This document shows positions 1 to 11,031 of a stretch of DNA of 64,000 bases, piece after piece. Made by a program: the position numbers and the translations under genes. Below the pieces are notes generated by a model. It was not told the DNA's origin. It saw nothing but the letters and a program-made list of their open reading frames with translations, and ran no database searches. Numbering within the stretch: position 1 is the first letter of the stretch; the number at the start of each line of letters is the position of its first letter. The stretch spans positions 11,633,340 to 11,697,339 of the forward strand of contig OY294050.1 of the NCBI GenBank assembly GCA_958510825.1, read 5' to 3'. This stretch comes from Brachypterus glaber. Lineage: Eukaryota; Arthropoda; Insecta; Coleoptera; Kateretidae.

Positions 1-707
1 GAAGAACACCATTCGAATTATTATATTAAAAAAAAAACTTTTTTAAAATACAGTGTTACAGAAAAGCTTTGATCTAACTTTGCAGATTAAATATTATATA
101 ATAAAATTTTGCTTAGTTTTTATCAAAGTGAAACATTAGTTGTTAAGTAAACGTTTCATTTTGAATTTGCAATGGTGTATTTTTCATATTTTACATTGTC
201 ATCAGAGTGAGATTAGAAAGTCACGTCAACTGTCATTTTTTTTCCATTTGTTTCGACAATATATCATAGCAAATCGAATGGTAAAAAATGAGATTTAAAT
301 CGTTACAATATGCCTTCTGCGATACTTTATCAAAAACAGTTGAAATGCGGTTGTCGGCCTTCTATGATTTATTTTGGTGTGGCGACGACGGTGTATGTCA
401 TCAATCTAACGTCACTTAGCCCTCTTTTACACGCGGTTTTCAGATATCGACGCTACTGTCAACACTTCAGATTATTTCGTATTTCTTCACACTATCCCAA
501 AAAATATTTTCTTTCAGTTATTAAATTAACAGAGAAAAACAGATTACCTAAATATATTATATGTTAGGTATAAAAAACAACACCCCCCACCCACAACGAA
601 AAAGTTTTGGTAAATTGAAGGAAAATTTTAATAGTTTTTTTAAGTCATCACCTTTTTTGTCTGTCTGGTATAAAAAAGTTGATAATTTTTTTGCAAGAGG
701 TAAACCT
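1..707. other. A+T-rich non-coding stretch
   Basis: No coding region or RNA gene is recognised. Short open frames here lack protein-like composition and sit in low-complexity DNA. From about 560 the sequence leads into the hairpin-bearing repeat at 708-864. Confidence 0.5.
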
Positions 708-864
708 CCCTGGAGACGTATTCTTGAATTTCGGGGAGTAGAATGACTGATAAAACAACGCTTAGAATATGACGCATAGTGTTGAAACCAATAGGGTACG
801 ATCACAACCTAAGACTCGTTCTATCAGTCGTTCTACTCCCCAGTTTTCAAGAATACGTCTCCTG
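708..864. repeat. Foldback hairpin, arms about 60 bp
   Basis: The left arm (from 708, containing GGAGACGTATTCTTGAA and GGGGAGTAGAATGACTGAT) is the imperfect reverse complement of the right arm ending at 864. The arms are separated by about 40 bp. This looks like a small snap-back repeat or the core of a MITE. No termini or target duplication could be fixed. Confidence 0.6.
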
Positions 865-2226
865 GAATGTTGTACATACATGACGGAATTCTTATACCAA
901 CTACCTACTTGATTTCTACAGAAATTCTTTAGAATTCATTTGAATTTCTGAATTCAATTTTTTATTTTGAAGTTAACTCCTCGGTTTTCTGCTATAAAAA
1001 GGTTGGTAAAAATTTAATCGAAAAGTTGGAAAAATTGTGGTTTATTCTCCCGCTACGAACCTGTATATTTATAAAAATACGACGTACTACCCTTTCAAGA
1101 TAGTTTTCTTTATTTTAGGATCCATTCTCCGAACTTTTTTCATTTTTTTTGATATAAAGAATCACTCCTTTATGTTAATCTATACCACACTGTAAAATAT
1201 AGGTAGGCATAATAATTATATAAAGTAGGTATAACACTGCCCTTGCAAAATTTGTTTGTGTAAGTCGATAGTAGGCTAAAACATAAACAAAACAACAACA
1301 AAATCCTTATGTTAAAACTTGACAATAGTTTGAAAGTTTTTGAAAATAGGTCCAAGGAGCATACGAGATGTGCTTGCTGTCGAAATATATTAATTTAAAG
1401 CGATATAAAATAAGATTATTGCTTATATTCTAGTATTATACCCTTCACAGTGGTGAAAGAGACAGTGACGCACACACAGATAAAATAGTCGAAGAGCTGG
1501 TGACCATTTTTATTACTTTATTTTCACCCGGCTGTATTTTATATATAGTACATTCAAATAAAGCTTTTTCCGGATCCGGTTCCTTTGGGTGCTAGAATCT
1601 TTAATAGCTGTGACAATAAGCTACCACTACCACTATTGTAGCATACTGTAAAATTACTATTGTGACTATTATATACTAGAGATCCTCGATATTCTGACAG
1701 TTCTCTCACCAGACAGAACTGAGATAATATGTAGGTTCTCTGAAGTATACCAGTTCAGTTTGAAAGCGCTTTCAACTCCCCAAATTACCCATTTCCACAA
1801 CTTAGAAATTGAAATCAAAACTCTATTCTCCTGTTATTATACGAAGAATATAATAATAAAGTTATGGACCATCGTGCAGGTAAAGGGGTTTGATGTGTGG
1901 AACTTTGAGAATGTTTGCGTCACTTGCAAACGTCTTACTTAACTACCCTCCAGCGATGGAATGCCTACTAGATATGCCCTCAGAATGTGTTGATGACATA
2001 TTTGTCTCCGAATGACGTGACTACAATTAATTTGGGAAACTATTTTAATGTACACAAGAAGCAAGATATAATACGAATTAGTTTTGGATCGTTTCCAACA
2101 ACAATCATATAGTAATAATAGGTTAGGTTGCCAATTACTGTTAAATTACACAGGTCAACAATTTTTTTTGTCGGTTGAACTCTGGACATGAATCCGTCCT
2201 CCGTTTTGGCCCATCAAGTCAGAATT
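865..2226. other. Non-coding, nothing recognised
   Basis: A+T-rich DNA with only short unconvincing open frames. No repeat relationship to other parts of the window was noticed. Confidence 0.4.
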
Positions 2227-2253
2227 TTATCAGTGATAAGTTATCACTGATAA
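2227..2253. repeat. Perfect 27-bp odd palindrome
   Basis: The arm TTATCAGTGATAA is followed by a single G and then its exact reverse complement. It is isolated in non-coding DNA, so a chance or recombination origin cannot be excluded. Confidence 0.8.
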
Positions 2254-3104
2254 CACTAGTAAACACTGTTTTTGCCCTGATTGGAGTCATATGTTTTTTA
2301 ACTAATATTGGGTTACTGAGACCGAATATGGCCTCGGTTTCTATTACCTCAGTTTTCTAAAATCATGGGAGATTAAAATATTCTGGGGACAAATTTGGAT
2401 TGGGCGACTTATCATTAGTTAAAAATTACCCAACTTAGATTACGGAAAGTTTAAATTTATAAATAGAATAAATAGCGAAACCAGGGGAATATATTAAAAA
2501 AAAAATGAATTATGTGACACAACTAAATAGGGATGGGGTGAGGAGAGGGGTGCGTAAGGTGACAAGCTTAGCGCCACGTACTTACGCTTAAAAACGTTAA
2601 AAAACTTCACAAAAATTAAAGAAAAATATGTTATGTAATAAAGTAACATTTTTAAGATGAAGACATTTAAAAAAAAAACGACAAAAAATACGCAGTATAG
2701 CAATCATTAAGGGGGTAGACATTTTTGTCACAAAAAGCTATATGTCAAGACTTTTCAAATTATTAAAGGCTAGTTATTGCCCCCTAATTCCACCCACAAA
2801 ATTGGCCTCTACTAGCAGTTGTTTATTACACATTTGTAATAAATCGATTTTAGAATGTTTTGACATATAGAGGGGTGAGTAACATAAGTATCTATATGTA
2901 AGTCTTCGTATCATATGTAGGGGTGAAACTTGGTACTTGACTTTAATAATTTTGGTAAATTATTTTGTCACACTTGGAAAAATCAATGAAATGGTACCTA
3001 TATTATTTCACTAGCACAAAATTAGTAAATATAAGGACCAGTAATTATATTTATTGGACGCATAGAGAATCAAGGAGTGAGATTTCATCCAAAATAATAA
3101 GTTT
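2254..3104. other. Non-coding, nothing recognised
   Basis: A+T-rich sequence with homopolymer runs. The open frames here are low-complexity or shadow frames and no domain is recognisable. Confidence 0.4.
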
Positions 3105-3225
3105 TAGACGTTTTTTCTCTCTTTGGTTACAGTTTTGTTTGTGTTGATTTGATCTAAGTTTTCTCCAATACTGTCGAATTTTTGATTACGTAATTTCACT
3201 AGGTAAGTGGGTAGTGGGAATAAGA
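3105..3225 (+). repeat. Dispersed repeat family H, copy 1
   Basis: The copy shares TTACAGTTTTGTTTGTGTTG and the following spacing with 35495-35655, and the TTTTTGATTA-to-GTAGTG tail with 61810-62030. The three copies have the same orientation. No coding content or termini are visible, so the class of element is unknown. Confidence 0.5.
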
Positions 3226-3686
3226 ACTTTTTATGCTTATGTCTAGTGGTTATTTACAAAACTAGTAGGATATTTACCTAAAATTGTAAGATATATTTAA
3301 ACATCAACAATATAGCCTTTTATGAACATTATTCTCTATTTTACCGGAAAACAGATAACTTAAACAAACATCCCATTAATTTAAAAGATTAAAAAACATT
3401 ATCTTAATTTATTTTTATTTATATTTACCACCTCTATTGTTATATTAACAGCAAATAATTCACACTGATTAAACAGATAATAGATAATATTATAAAAATG
3501 AATTTAAACTCTTTTGTTCTGGTAGGTATTCTTATAAGAATTAAAAATAATTAATATACTAAGCTTCTGTTCTGTTAAAGGTTCTGTTTGGGACAGAACC
3601 ATTATAATGCATTAGTTCTCTCTTCCGTACTCTTTAATCTTTTCTTTATTTTAGTGTTCTTCTAATTTGGTAAATCTTAAATATAC

Positions 3687-3990
3687 AGGGCTATTTTTGG
3701 AGTATTTTTTTAAGAAGAGATCTTACATAAAAATATTGAAACGTTTCAATGAAAATATGTCTAAACACGGCTAGTAAAGGAGCCCCTTCAGAAAAGGCTA
3801 GGAAAATTCGGTTTTTATTAATTAGGTCAATAACTCTTTGAGCTATAGCGACAAGGATTTGCTTGTGTCCTAACTTAATATGGCTTATGTTACTTTCAAG
3901 TAGTGGGCGAGCGAAACGGGGGGCCTTAATACTTTTTTTCGCTCAAAACTTTTTTCTGCGTAACTTTTTTGTAGTTTGGTAATATGGCTT
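3687..3990 (+). repeat. Diverged copy of MITE family D (left part)
   Basis: It starts with TACAGGG. It then follows the order of blocks seen at 13702-14000: an AATATGAAA-like block, an 'aaaggagcccctt' block matching 'aagggagctacgg', a TTAATTAATAACT-like block and a GAGCTATAGCGAC block. Similarity is weak, so the assignment is tentative. The stretch 3226-3686 before it and 3991-4324 after it hold nothing I recognise. Confidence 0.35.
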
Positions 3991-4324
3991 ATCAGGTAAA
4001 AAAAAATAATAAAATTTATTCATATTGCAAGAAATTAAACACTAAAATGTTAAAAACCAAGATTTAAATGATTCAGGATGGGTAATATCCACATACAAAA
4101 CTAACAGAAAACTGGCCTTGACTTTCAGACTTAAAATATCGTAGCGTAAAGTTTCTCAAATTTCTTATCTTTAATCCTATTTTATAATGACTTACTCAAG
4201 TTCACTTAACTATAGTAATATTTTAATGACGTTTGATGAGGTAGAAGTCATCTGTAGTAAATACTGGGAATCAAATTTAAAAACAAACAATTGACCAATG
4301 CAACTGACTTTGACAGAATCACGA

Positions 4325-4645
4325 AATAGTTATTTATGGTACTAGTGGGTAAAGTAAGATATTGCCCATGAGGCGTCAGCCAAGCAGGTTAATTTTCGAG
4401 AGGGCAATATCGGTTTATCCATGAGTGCCATACAAGGTTTTATCCAATAAATAGCTTAGGAATTCATATTTTTATTAAAAATTTTAATGTTATTTACAAG
4501 AAAATAATTTGACAAGTGACAGTTGAGTGGGTAAAATAAATAATTATCCACTCAATAAAGTAAAAGCCACCCGGGGGTTAATATTGAGTTTGTCTATTTA
4601 AAATAAAGCTGGTAATTGTCTTATTATCTGTATGTATTGGATAAA
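4325..4645 (+). mobile_element. Snap-back element family A, copy 1
   Basis: One of four copies of a 290-345 bp family. All share the outer edge AATAGTTATTTATGGTAC, a strong hairpin in the first ~110 bp, the central block GACAAGTGACAGTTGAGTGG and the far edge TATGTATTGGATAAA. This copy lacks most of one hairpin arm (the AGAAAATTAACCTGC part) but keeps GGCGTCAGCCAAGCAGG. There is no coding capacity. It is probably a non-autonomous foldback or MITE-like element of unknown superfamily. Confidence 0.75.
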
Positions 4646-5029
4646 TGTCCTTCTACTCATCGCGATGCATCGTTCCGATTTGACATTAATATAACCAATC
4701 AGGCAATTTAACGAACTCGTCGACCAAGTTAAGTTTAAAATTAACTAAAGTTTGATGTGACGTCATTAGTTATCTTTATTTTTCAACCAAATGAAGTGAT
4801 AGTTTGTGGTTAACCCTATTTAAGTGTTGTTAACTTCAACAAAATTCGACTATATTATTTACAATTTTGGCGAAGTCGCTTGTAGATAAAGTTATGAACA
4901 TTTTGTTGGTTTTTTAATGTATTGCTTTCCCATTTTAAAAATTTTCAAAATTTCGGAATGCAGTGTATTGGTGCCAAAATTTTCAAATTTTTTTTTTTGA
5001 GTATTTTTGAATTTTATGACATTTTATGT
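4646..5029. other. Non-coding, nothing recognised
   Basis: A+T-rich spacer between two dispersed repeats, without protein-like frames. Confidence 0.4.
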
Positions 5030-5465
5030 CGATATAAATCAATTTCAAGCAAAAATGTAGCTCGGTCGGTCGATCGTTCTGTCCGGAAAATCTCGTAAGC
5101 ACGATAACTTAAGAACGCTTTAAGCTAGAGACTTAAAATTTGGCACACAGGTATGTTACCAAAAGTTCTCGCTCGGGATTGTTTTTGGTGAACATTGGGG
5201 TTCGGCAAGGGGGGCAATGGGGAAAAATACATTTTTTTTACAAAAATTTGAAAATTGTTATATAGGGGTTTTTAAGGTTGCTAAAAGTGATTCTGGTAAT
5301 AACAAAATTCTAACTCCACCACCTAAGAGTTTCCGTGAAAATTGGTATATTTTTAAGTTTGCTAAAAGTGAATCTGATAATAAAAAATCCATTTTACGCG
5401 CGGAGGTGAAAAATGGGAAAGCTCTTTTACTGGGCAGTGTATTTATTTTTTTTCTTTCTTTAAAA
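5030..5465 (+). repeat. Modular dispersed repeat family K, copy 1
   Basis: It begins with CGATATAAATCA and a GTCGGTCGATCG-type block. It then carries AAGAACGCTTTAAGCTAGA, GTTACCAAAAGTT and two imperfect modules of about 85 bp, each holding 'ttgctaaaagtgaatctgataat' split by point changes. It ends near GCGCGGAGGTGAAAAATGG. The same order occurs at 50310-50945, and the end part occurs inverted at 7125-7370. The open frame at 5217-5468 is only a reading of this repeat. Confidence 0.6.
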
Positions 5466-5965
5466 TAGAGATTTTATCAAGAATCCTAATTAGAACAAAC
5501 CAAAAATGGAAAATAAAAAAATGTATTTTAATTCAAATAATTTTTTCAAGAAATAACATTTTTATCGGCTTTTTTATAAGTGAATTGTTTTGTGCAACCA
5601 ACTCTCACACTGTAATTTAATTTATTAACTAATTATTTTTATTTTAATTTGAGGAAGTCATATTTCAGTTAGCTTGTACAATATATCAGCAGTTTTCTTG
5701 TTGGTATTTTACCACCGCTGGTACAAAATAATAATCATAAATAAAAATACTTAATTTACTTAATCTACCTATAAAGTAATAATATTCACTATAGCCGAGC
5801 GCGCTCTCAACTTTACGCTTTAACCTTCATAACGCAGCATGCGTGCAAGTGAGAGGCACAATAGTCTATAGTAATTGCGCCGGCTATATCTAAGTACTTG
5901 CAAGTAGATAAGTCTATTTTTCTTACCTGTTGAATAAAATAATATAGTAATGAAGATAAGCAGAA
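5466..5965. other. Non-coding with an imperfect inverted repeat at 5788-5895
   Basis: CTATAGCCGAGCGCGCTCTC is partly mirrored by the right side ending in GCGCCGGCTATAT, giving a G+C-rich hairpin in otherwise A+T-rich DNA. Nothing else is recognised. Confidence 0.4.
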
Positions 5966-6266
5966 AATAGTTATTTATGGTACTAGTGGGTAAAGTAAGA
6001 TATTGCCCATGAGAAAATTAACCTGCAAGGCGTCAGCCAAGCAGGTTAATTTTCGACAGGGCAATATCGGTCTACCCATGAATTCATATTTTTATTAAAA
6101 ACTTTAATGACATTTACAAGAAAATAATTTGACAAGTGACAGTTGAGTGGGTAAAATAAATAATTATCTCCTCAATAAAGTAAAAGCGACGCGGGGGTTA
6201 TTATTGAGTTTTTCTATTTAAAATAAAGCTGGTAATTGTCTTATTATCTGTATGTATTGGATAAAA
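5966..6266 (+). mobile_element. Snap-back element family A, copy 2
   Basis: This copy keeps both hairpin arms at 5988-6077. GGGTAAAGTAAGATATTGCC with GAGAAAATTAACCTGC pairs with GCAGGTTAATTTTC and GGGCAATATC..TACCC. The rest of the unit matches copy 1 to TATTGGATAAA. It lacks the ~25 bp block around CCATACAAGGTTTTATCC that copies 1, 3 and 4 keep. Non-coding. Confidence 0.75.
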
Positions 6267-6878
6267 TCATAAATCGTAATTTTTTTATATCCTACAATTG
6301 GGTTTAACAAGAAGAGAACCAACCCATACAGGTCAGGGGCGGATCTAGAATCAAGGTATGGAAGGAGTAATCAGATACTTTTGGACGCATTCACCAAAAC
6401 TTATTTCTAAAAATATTTTACCAAATGTACTAACAAAAAAAAGCGCCGCAGGCGATCGGACTATTCTTTCTTGAATGATGACTAGAATAAGTGACAAACG
6501 GACAGGCGGACAGTTAAAAGTTGTTTAAAATTATATACATGGCATTTGCAGTCTTTTGGCATTAAATAAAGGGATGATTCTACATCACAAAACACAAAAA
6601 CCCACCAAAAAAATATATAATATATATATATATAAAGTGAATGATGACTAAAAGTTTGATTTTTTAAAATAATATCTCTTCACTATAAGTATACGTACGT
6701 TAAATTATGGATCTCAATATTTTTGATTTTCGCAATTGGGTAAAAAAATATATGTCAGGAAGCGCTATGGCCCTAAAGTGGGCAGTTCATTTTGTTAATT
6801 TTCTTTTTTGCGAACTATTTGAAACTGTGCCTTAAAAACGTGGGCCTGCGTTTAGGGGTCATGGCATATAAAGCTAAT
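6267..6878. other. Non-coding; short TA microsatellite at 6617-6640
   Basis: No genes are seen. The only structure is a TATATA run near 6620. Confidence 0.4.
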
Positions 6879-7095
6879 ATTAAAGGAGTAAAAGCCTTTT
6901 AAAAAGTAACATTTTTGGTGACACAAAATGTTACTTCCTCTTAATTGCATTTTTTGAAATTGGTTGCTCCTACAGTCTTACACTATATGACATTTTTTAC
7001 ATATTTTTACTCTTGAGTAAATCTCTTGAAATAAATCTATATTTCGCTTAAAAGAAATCTGTATTTCTCATAAAAGAAATCTATATTTTTTGAAA
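6879..7095 (+). repeat. Repeat segment shared inverted with 14045-14200, plus a 28-bp tandem repeat
   Basis: 6879-7020 matches the reverse complement of 14045-14200. It includes a small hairpin (GTAACATTTTTGG ... CAAAATGTTAC) and the block TTACTTCCTCTTA. From about 7020 to 7095 an AGAAATCTATATTTC-type unit of ~28 bp is repeated three times imperfectly. Confidence 0.55.
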
Positions 7096-7124
7096 AATTA
7101 AAAAAATACATTGCCCATTAAAGG

Positions 7125-7370
7125 AGCTTTACCATTTTTCACCTCCGCGCGTAAAATAGACTTTTTATTATCAGATTCACTTTAACCAACCTTAAAAATA
7201 TACCAATTTTCACGAAAACTACCCCCCGCCTCTTAGGGGGTGGAGTTAGAATTTTTTTATTATCAGATTCAGTTTTAGCAACCTCAAAAACCCCAATACA
7301 CAAATTTTCACGAAAACTACCCCCTGCCCCTCAGGGGGTGAAGTTAGAATTTTTTTATCAGATTCTATCT
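7125..7370 (-). repeat. Modular repeat family K, inverted partial copy
   Basis: This is the reverse complement of the downstream half of 5030-5465. It holds about three ~88-bp modules, each with TTATCAGATTC, a CAATTTTCACGAAAACTACC block and an AGGGGGTGGAGTTAGAAT block. A short open frame at 7338 overlaps its edge and is not supported as a gene. Nothing is seen in 7371-7651. Confidence 0.6.
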
Positions 7371-7651
7371 CTTTTACTCCCCCGCTGTAAAGCTGCTAGG
7401 AGTGTAATAACATCTTACCTAGCTACAATATGGATGACTTTCTTTGGGACTTACATAACCAATCTGTACGTACATTCATGCGAAAATGGAAACAGAAATT
7501 ATAGTACGTGCGGTATCTCGTCAATAAAAAATATAACCGGACGTCCGGACATGAGGCAGTTTCTTTCATACACTTTATTGGCCATTAATTATCTACTTTT
7601 GCATTAATATTTTGGATTAAAACATTGTCAATCCCAATGGCGAATTTAGGG

Positions 7652-8248
7652 GCGGGGCTGCAGGGGGGATTTTTTTTATATAAAGTAGATTGTGTGATAC
7701 ATCCTTTTAAAGCTAATAAATAATTATCTATTTGATAATATAATATTTATTTTTTTAGACATTTTTTGGGGGATTTGAAATAGGGTTAAAAATGGGTATT
7801 TTCATCAAAATGTCTTTAAAACAATCAAACAATTTTTTAAAAATGAATTATTTCATGTTGTTAAAACGTAAATTATACTTTTAAACTAATTTGAATTTAC
7901 GTAAATAAAAATTTACCAAAAAATCTTAAAAAATCGCTTTTTTGGCAAAAAAAATCAAAATCAAAATCTTAAAAGATGTTTAAAGAATTAAATAAATAGT
8001 CGAATAGAGAATTGCATAAGCTTTAAATTAATGTATCACACGACTCCCCTTTTTAACCGACTTCCAAAAAGGTTATTATGTTCAAACATGTCCCACCATG
8101 TCCCCCTCTCCACATTATAAGAGCTGAAAATATCAAATATATGAAAAAAAGTAGTTTGAGTAGTCTTATTTAAGTGTTCTAAATTTAAAGTCGATATCTT
8201 AGCTTGTACAAAACTTAAGGGAGGGGCGACTTTTGGACCGCTCTGTAT
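7652..8248. mobile_element. Long-TIR MITE family C, copy with damaged left end
   Basis: The right arm runs to TTTTGGACCGCTCTGTA at 8247 and matches the right arm of 52681-53386 through the CGATATC, TTAAGTGTTCTAAATTTAAA and GAGCTGAAAATATCAAATAT blocks. The left arm starts internally at GGGGCGGGGCTGCAGG; its outer TIR is missing. There is no transposase ORF. TIR style and TA flanks in the complete copy suggest a Tc1/mariner-type or similar DNA element (inference). Confidence 0.65.
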
Positions 8249-9140
8249 AAGCTCAAATCAAGCAATTATTTTTTTGTGCTTATCCCATTCTCTGAGCTTA
8301 CCCTTTGGTTTTGGATTTAAGTGCCAAATAAAATATTTAAGCTTGTTAATTTTTGAGTTATTGCAAGTCTGGGCTTTTCGAATGACGAAGCTGGTCAATT
8401 AGAGTAAAAGCGCGATACTCGATATGAGAGTATATCGGTATCATTTATTCCATGCATACAAATTCAGTCAAACAAACAAACCGACCAATAATTGAAGAGT
8501 TTTATTCCAAAACACTCTCTTTCATTTAATCACGATCACATAATATTACAATATTTATTTGATACATTAAATTGCAATATTTATTTGATACACTAAATGT
8601 AAAAATTGTATAAAATATTAAGCTTTCTTTCTTAGTGAGGCCACAGATACGATAAAATTATATACAGGCTACAAAAAAATCCGTGTTGCTAGTAAACAAG
8701 AGCGAGTCTAATCTCATTAATAAGCATTGTATGGCTGACAGAGTGGCGGCTGCCGCGATAGCTTGCCAACACAGAATATCAATGCTTGCTCTCTGTATTG
8801 TCATAGCAAAGTGATTCTCTGGAAATATTGTTACTCTAAGTACCGCAGAATTTGTCAAACTGAATGTGTGGGGTATATAGGAGTTAAACCACTTAAAAAA
8901 CTATATGAAGCACAGCAATGGCGCTCAGAAATACCTGTGTCACTCAACTTGAGTGACTCAAGTTGAGTCAGCTGCTACATTATATATCAACCTTTTTCTG
9001 TGTGTAGTTTTTCACATTAAACTGCATGCATGCATTATTGCTTCCCCTAATTATTAATGTTCACATTACAACACTGGTCTTTTTCGAAGATATTATGAAA
9101 TGTTTTTGTTTTTCCGTTTTGACAGTATTTTTTTCTATTC
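8249..9140. other. Non-coding; short palindrome at 8945-8968
   Basis: No domain-bearing frame is recognised. ACTCAACTTGAGTGACTCAA followed by GTTGAGT forms a small nested palindrome. Confidence 0.4.
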
Positions 9141-9754
9141 TCAACTAAATGTCGATTGATTGATTCATTGATTGATGAAGAGAAACAAGATGAGGATTCG
9201 CACCTCAAACACTGCGGGCCTATTGTGTTGTTCTTGGGTCTCTTTCTAGTCAAACAGCTTCGTTTCCTTTATCAGGCTTAGTAGGCTGTTTACTAGATTT
9301 GCATTTGAGAGCATAGCTTCTGGGTTACCATTTCCCGGTTGCCGGTATCTCCAGCGATGTAGAGCCACGCAGTCAAAGAGAACATGAGAGGCTGTTTCCG
9401 CCTCTTCATTACACAGCCTGCATATTAGCTCATCTCTATACACACGGATGGTATGCATGTGTTTCCTCAGGTGGCAGTGACCAGTTATTAGCCCTATCAC
9501 CTTCCTAAGGTGGTCCCTGCCAAGATGTAGAAGGTTCTTGGTTAGTGGACTTATTGCACCGCCAAGTATTAACTTGCTTTACCTGAGTCCCGGTGCCTGA
9601 CCCCACTGTAAATTTTGCTGGGATGTTATCCAGTTGGATATCCAGCTTTTTACCGTGGATTTGCTTATGCCAATATCCGGCTTAGGTCCAATGAAGGGAG
9701 TTTCCGATCCTTCTCTTGCGAGTTGATCTGCTCTCTCATCGTCAACTAAATGTC
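9141..9754 (-). mobile_element. 5'-truncated LINE copy with 13-bp target-site duplication
   Basis: The insert occupies 9154-9741 on the minus strand and is bracketed by TCAACTAAATGTC at 9141-9153 and 9742-9754. Its 3' end (low coordinates) is an (ATCA)n-like simple repeat tail, visible on the plus strand as GATTGATTGATTCATTGATT. Truncated 5' end, simple-repeat tail and exact flanking duplication are the hallmarks of target-primed reverse transcription. The payload is the RNase H C-terminus and Cys-rich tail of an insect R1/I/jockey-like LINE. Confidence 0.85.
9246..9741 (-). pseudogene. RNase H C-terminus and Cys-rich tail of a LINE ORF2, broken by one stop
   Basis: Read from 9741 down, the frame gives DDERADQLAREGSETPFIGP, then GISKSTVKSWISNW, then a TAA stop at 9579-9581 after PGLR. 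It continues in the same frame as LGGAISPLTKNLLHLGRDHL and ITGHCHLRKHMHTI, with C-x2-C at RLCNEE and H/C residues in SHVLFDCVALHRW. The family normally reads Gln or a similar residue at the stop, so it is a point nonsense mutation. The pattern is the last part of the RNase H domain followed by the zinc-knuckle-like tail of insect non-LTR elements. No reverse transcriptase is present because the copy is 5'-truncated. Confidence 0.8.
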
Positions 9755-10582
9755 AGTGTAATCAATTTTAATTTTTTGCGGTATTTCGAAAAAACTAATT
9801 TTATAATATAGTATTTTGCAAATATACTCCCCATTTCCGAACAAATCCAACGAAACAAACAAACCGACCAATAATTGGCCTATACAACAACCAAACAAAT
9901 ATGAATGGTAATTCGAGGTACATTTCACAGAATACGCGTTTGACTCTTTTGAAAACGACCCAAACTCGCGCTTCGAACCATTCAACTGTCAAACGGGCAT
10001 TTTAATGCTAATTCGGATTTAATATGGCGTTTAAAAGGATTTTCAAAGGCGATTTTAATATTTTCGTATTAGGCCATGACACTTTTGAAAATATTTCTAT
10101 TGATAAGATTCATACAATTGACACCCGGGATTTATATATAATCCAGTTTATTCGCTTTAAAACTTATTAGTGTTTCATTTTATACCATCTCTTTACGCAA
10201 TATTCCGTATACACTATTACATTTCATTATTAGTAACTAAACAAGTTACTAGGTTTAGTTTAGCTTTGTAAGTAGATCTTTTGGTGGAAAACGACATTTT
10301 TCTAGAAATATATGTTGGTACTTAACTAGCAAAAAAATATGACAAAAATTAAGCTTTCCTAATATGCAAAAGAGTTAGCAAAATATTTTTTAGTCACTAC
10401 TGGCTAAAACTTAATTTTTATTTTTAAAATAGTGGATAAAATTTAATTCTCAACTCGTGTATCAAGTGATATTATCCACTTAATACACTAGTTTGGACGA
10501 ATAATTTTACAATGGCGATTTCTCCCGTTAGATTAGACAGGGACAAAAGTTCTACATACATACATACATACACCCATTACAT
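9755..10582. other. Non-coding; short (TACA)n run at 10553-10573
   Basis: Nothing gene-like is seen. The overlapping short frames at 9746-9992 lack any recognisable domain. Confidence 0.4.
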
Positions 10583-10847
10583 CCAACCAAACAAATTCTG
10601 TATTTGTTCTTTGTTGAACAAATACAATATTTACTTGGCCGGGCGAAAAGTGTAACTAATTTATTTTTATTAAAGAAATTACTGGCGCCATCTAAATTTT
10701 AGTAGAATTATCTTATTCTACAGATTTATATTAGCTATGTTCGTTCGTGCCGCTCAGTGCTACACTTTCCGGCCAACCAAATAAATACTGTATTTGTTGT
10801 ATGAAAAACAAATACAGTATTTATTTGGTTGGCTGGAAAGTGTAGCA
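10583..10847. repeat. Two related hairpins in tandem
   Basis: Hairpin 1 (10583-10639) has arms CCAACCAAACAAATTCTGTA... and the complementary side ending ATTTACTTGGCC. Hairpin 2 (10760-10847) is nearly perfect: GCTACACTTTCCGGCCAACC with AAATAAATACTGTATTTGTT pairs across an 8-nt loop with its complement ending GGAAAGTGTAGC. The same core sequence occurs in both, so this is a duplicated foldback. It lies about 70 bp upstream of the Penelope-derived hammerhead-like insert. Confidence 0.75.
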
Positions 10848-10902
10848 AAAATGGGATATATATAGGTTAGACGTCTTTTGTTTCATAATTCTAGTTGTAA
10901 AG

Positions 10903-11031
10903 AGCTCCATTTCAGTTCAGTTTCAGATTAATCCCTGAAGATGTCTCTAGTAGTAAGAGACGAAACGTCGGAAAGTGAAAATCCATTAACACGGTCTAAA
11001 CCCGAAAGTAAAAGTTCTTTAGCTCCATTTC
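10903..11031 (+). mobile_element. Short Penelope-derived insert with 11-bp flanking repeats
   Basis: A ~107 bp segment (10914-11020) is flanked by AGCTCCATTTC at 10903-10913 and 11021-11031. From 10919 to 11021 it is nearly identical to the sequence just downstream of the Penelope-like GIY-YIG fragment at 47601-47704 (minus). It is therefore most simply a very short 5'-truncated Penelope-like 3' end with a target duplication. An independent small retroposon using the same 3' end is the alternative. Confidence 0.7.
10932..10972 (+). ncRNA. Hammerhead-ribozyme-like motif (Penelope family 1, copy 1)
   Basis: Core CTGAAGA (10935-10941) fits the hammerhead CUGANGA. Stem II is GTCTC/GAGAC (10943-10947 with 10957-10961) closing a 9-nt loop. 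GAAA follows at 10962-10965, then C and the cleavage-type triplet GTC at 10967-10969. Stem I can form between TCC (10932-10934) and GGA (10970-10972). Stem III would be only AC/GT with no loop, so a single copy could not fold; the self-complementary ACGT suggests a dimer. One extra U lies between the core and stem II. Hammerheads with minimal stem III are known from Penelope-like elements; activity here is untested. Confidence 0.55.
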
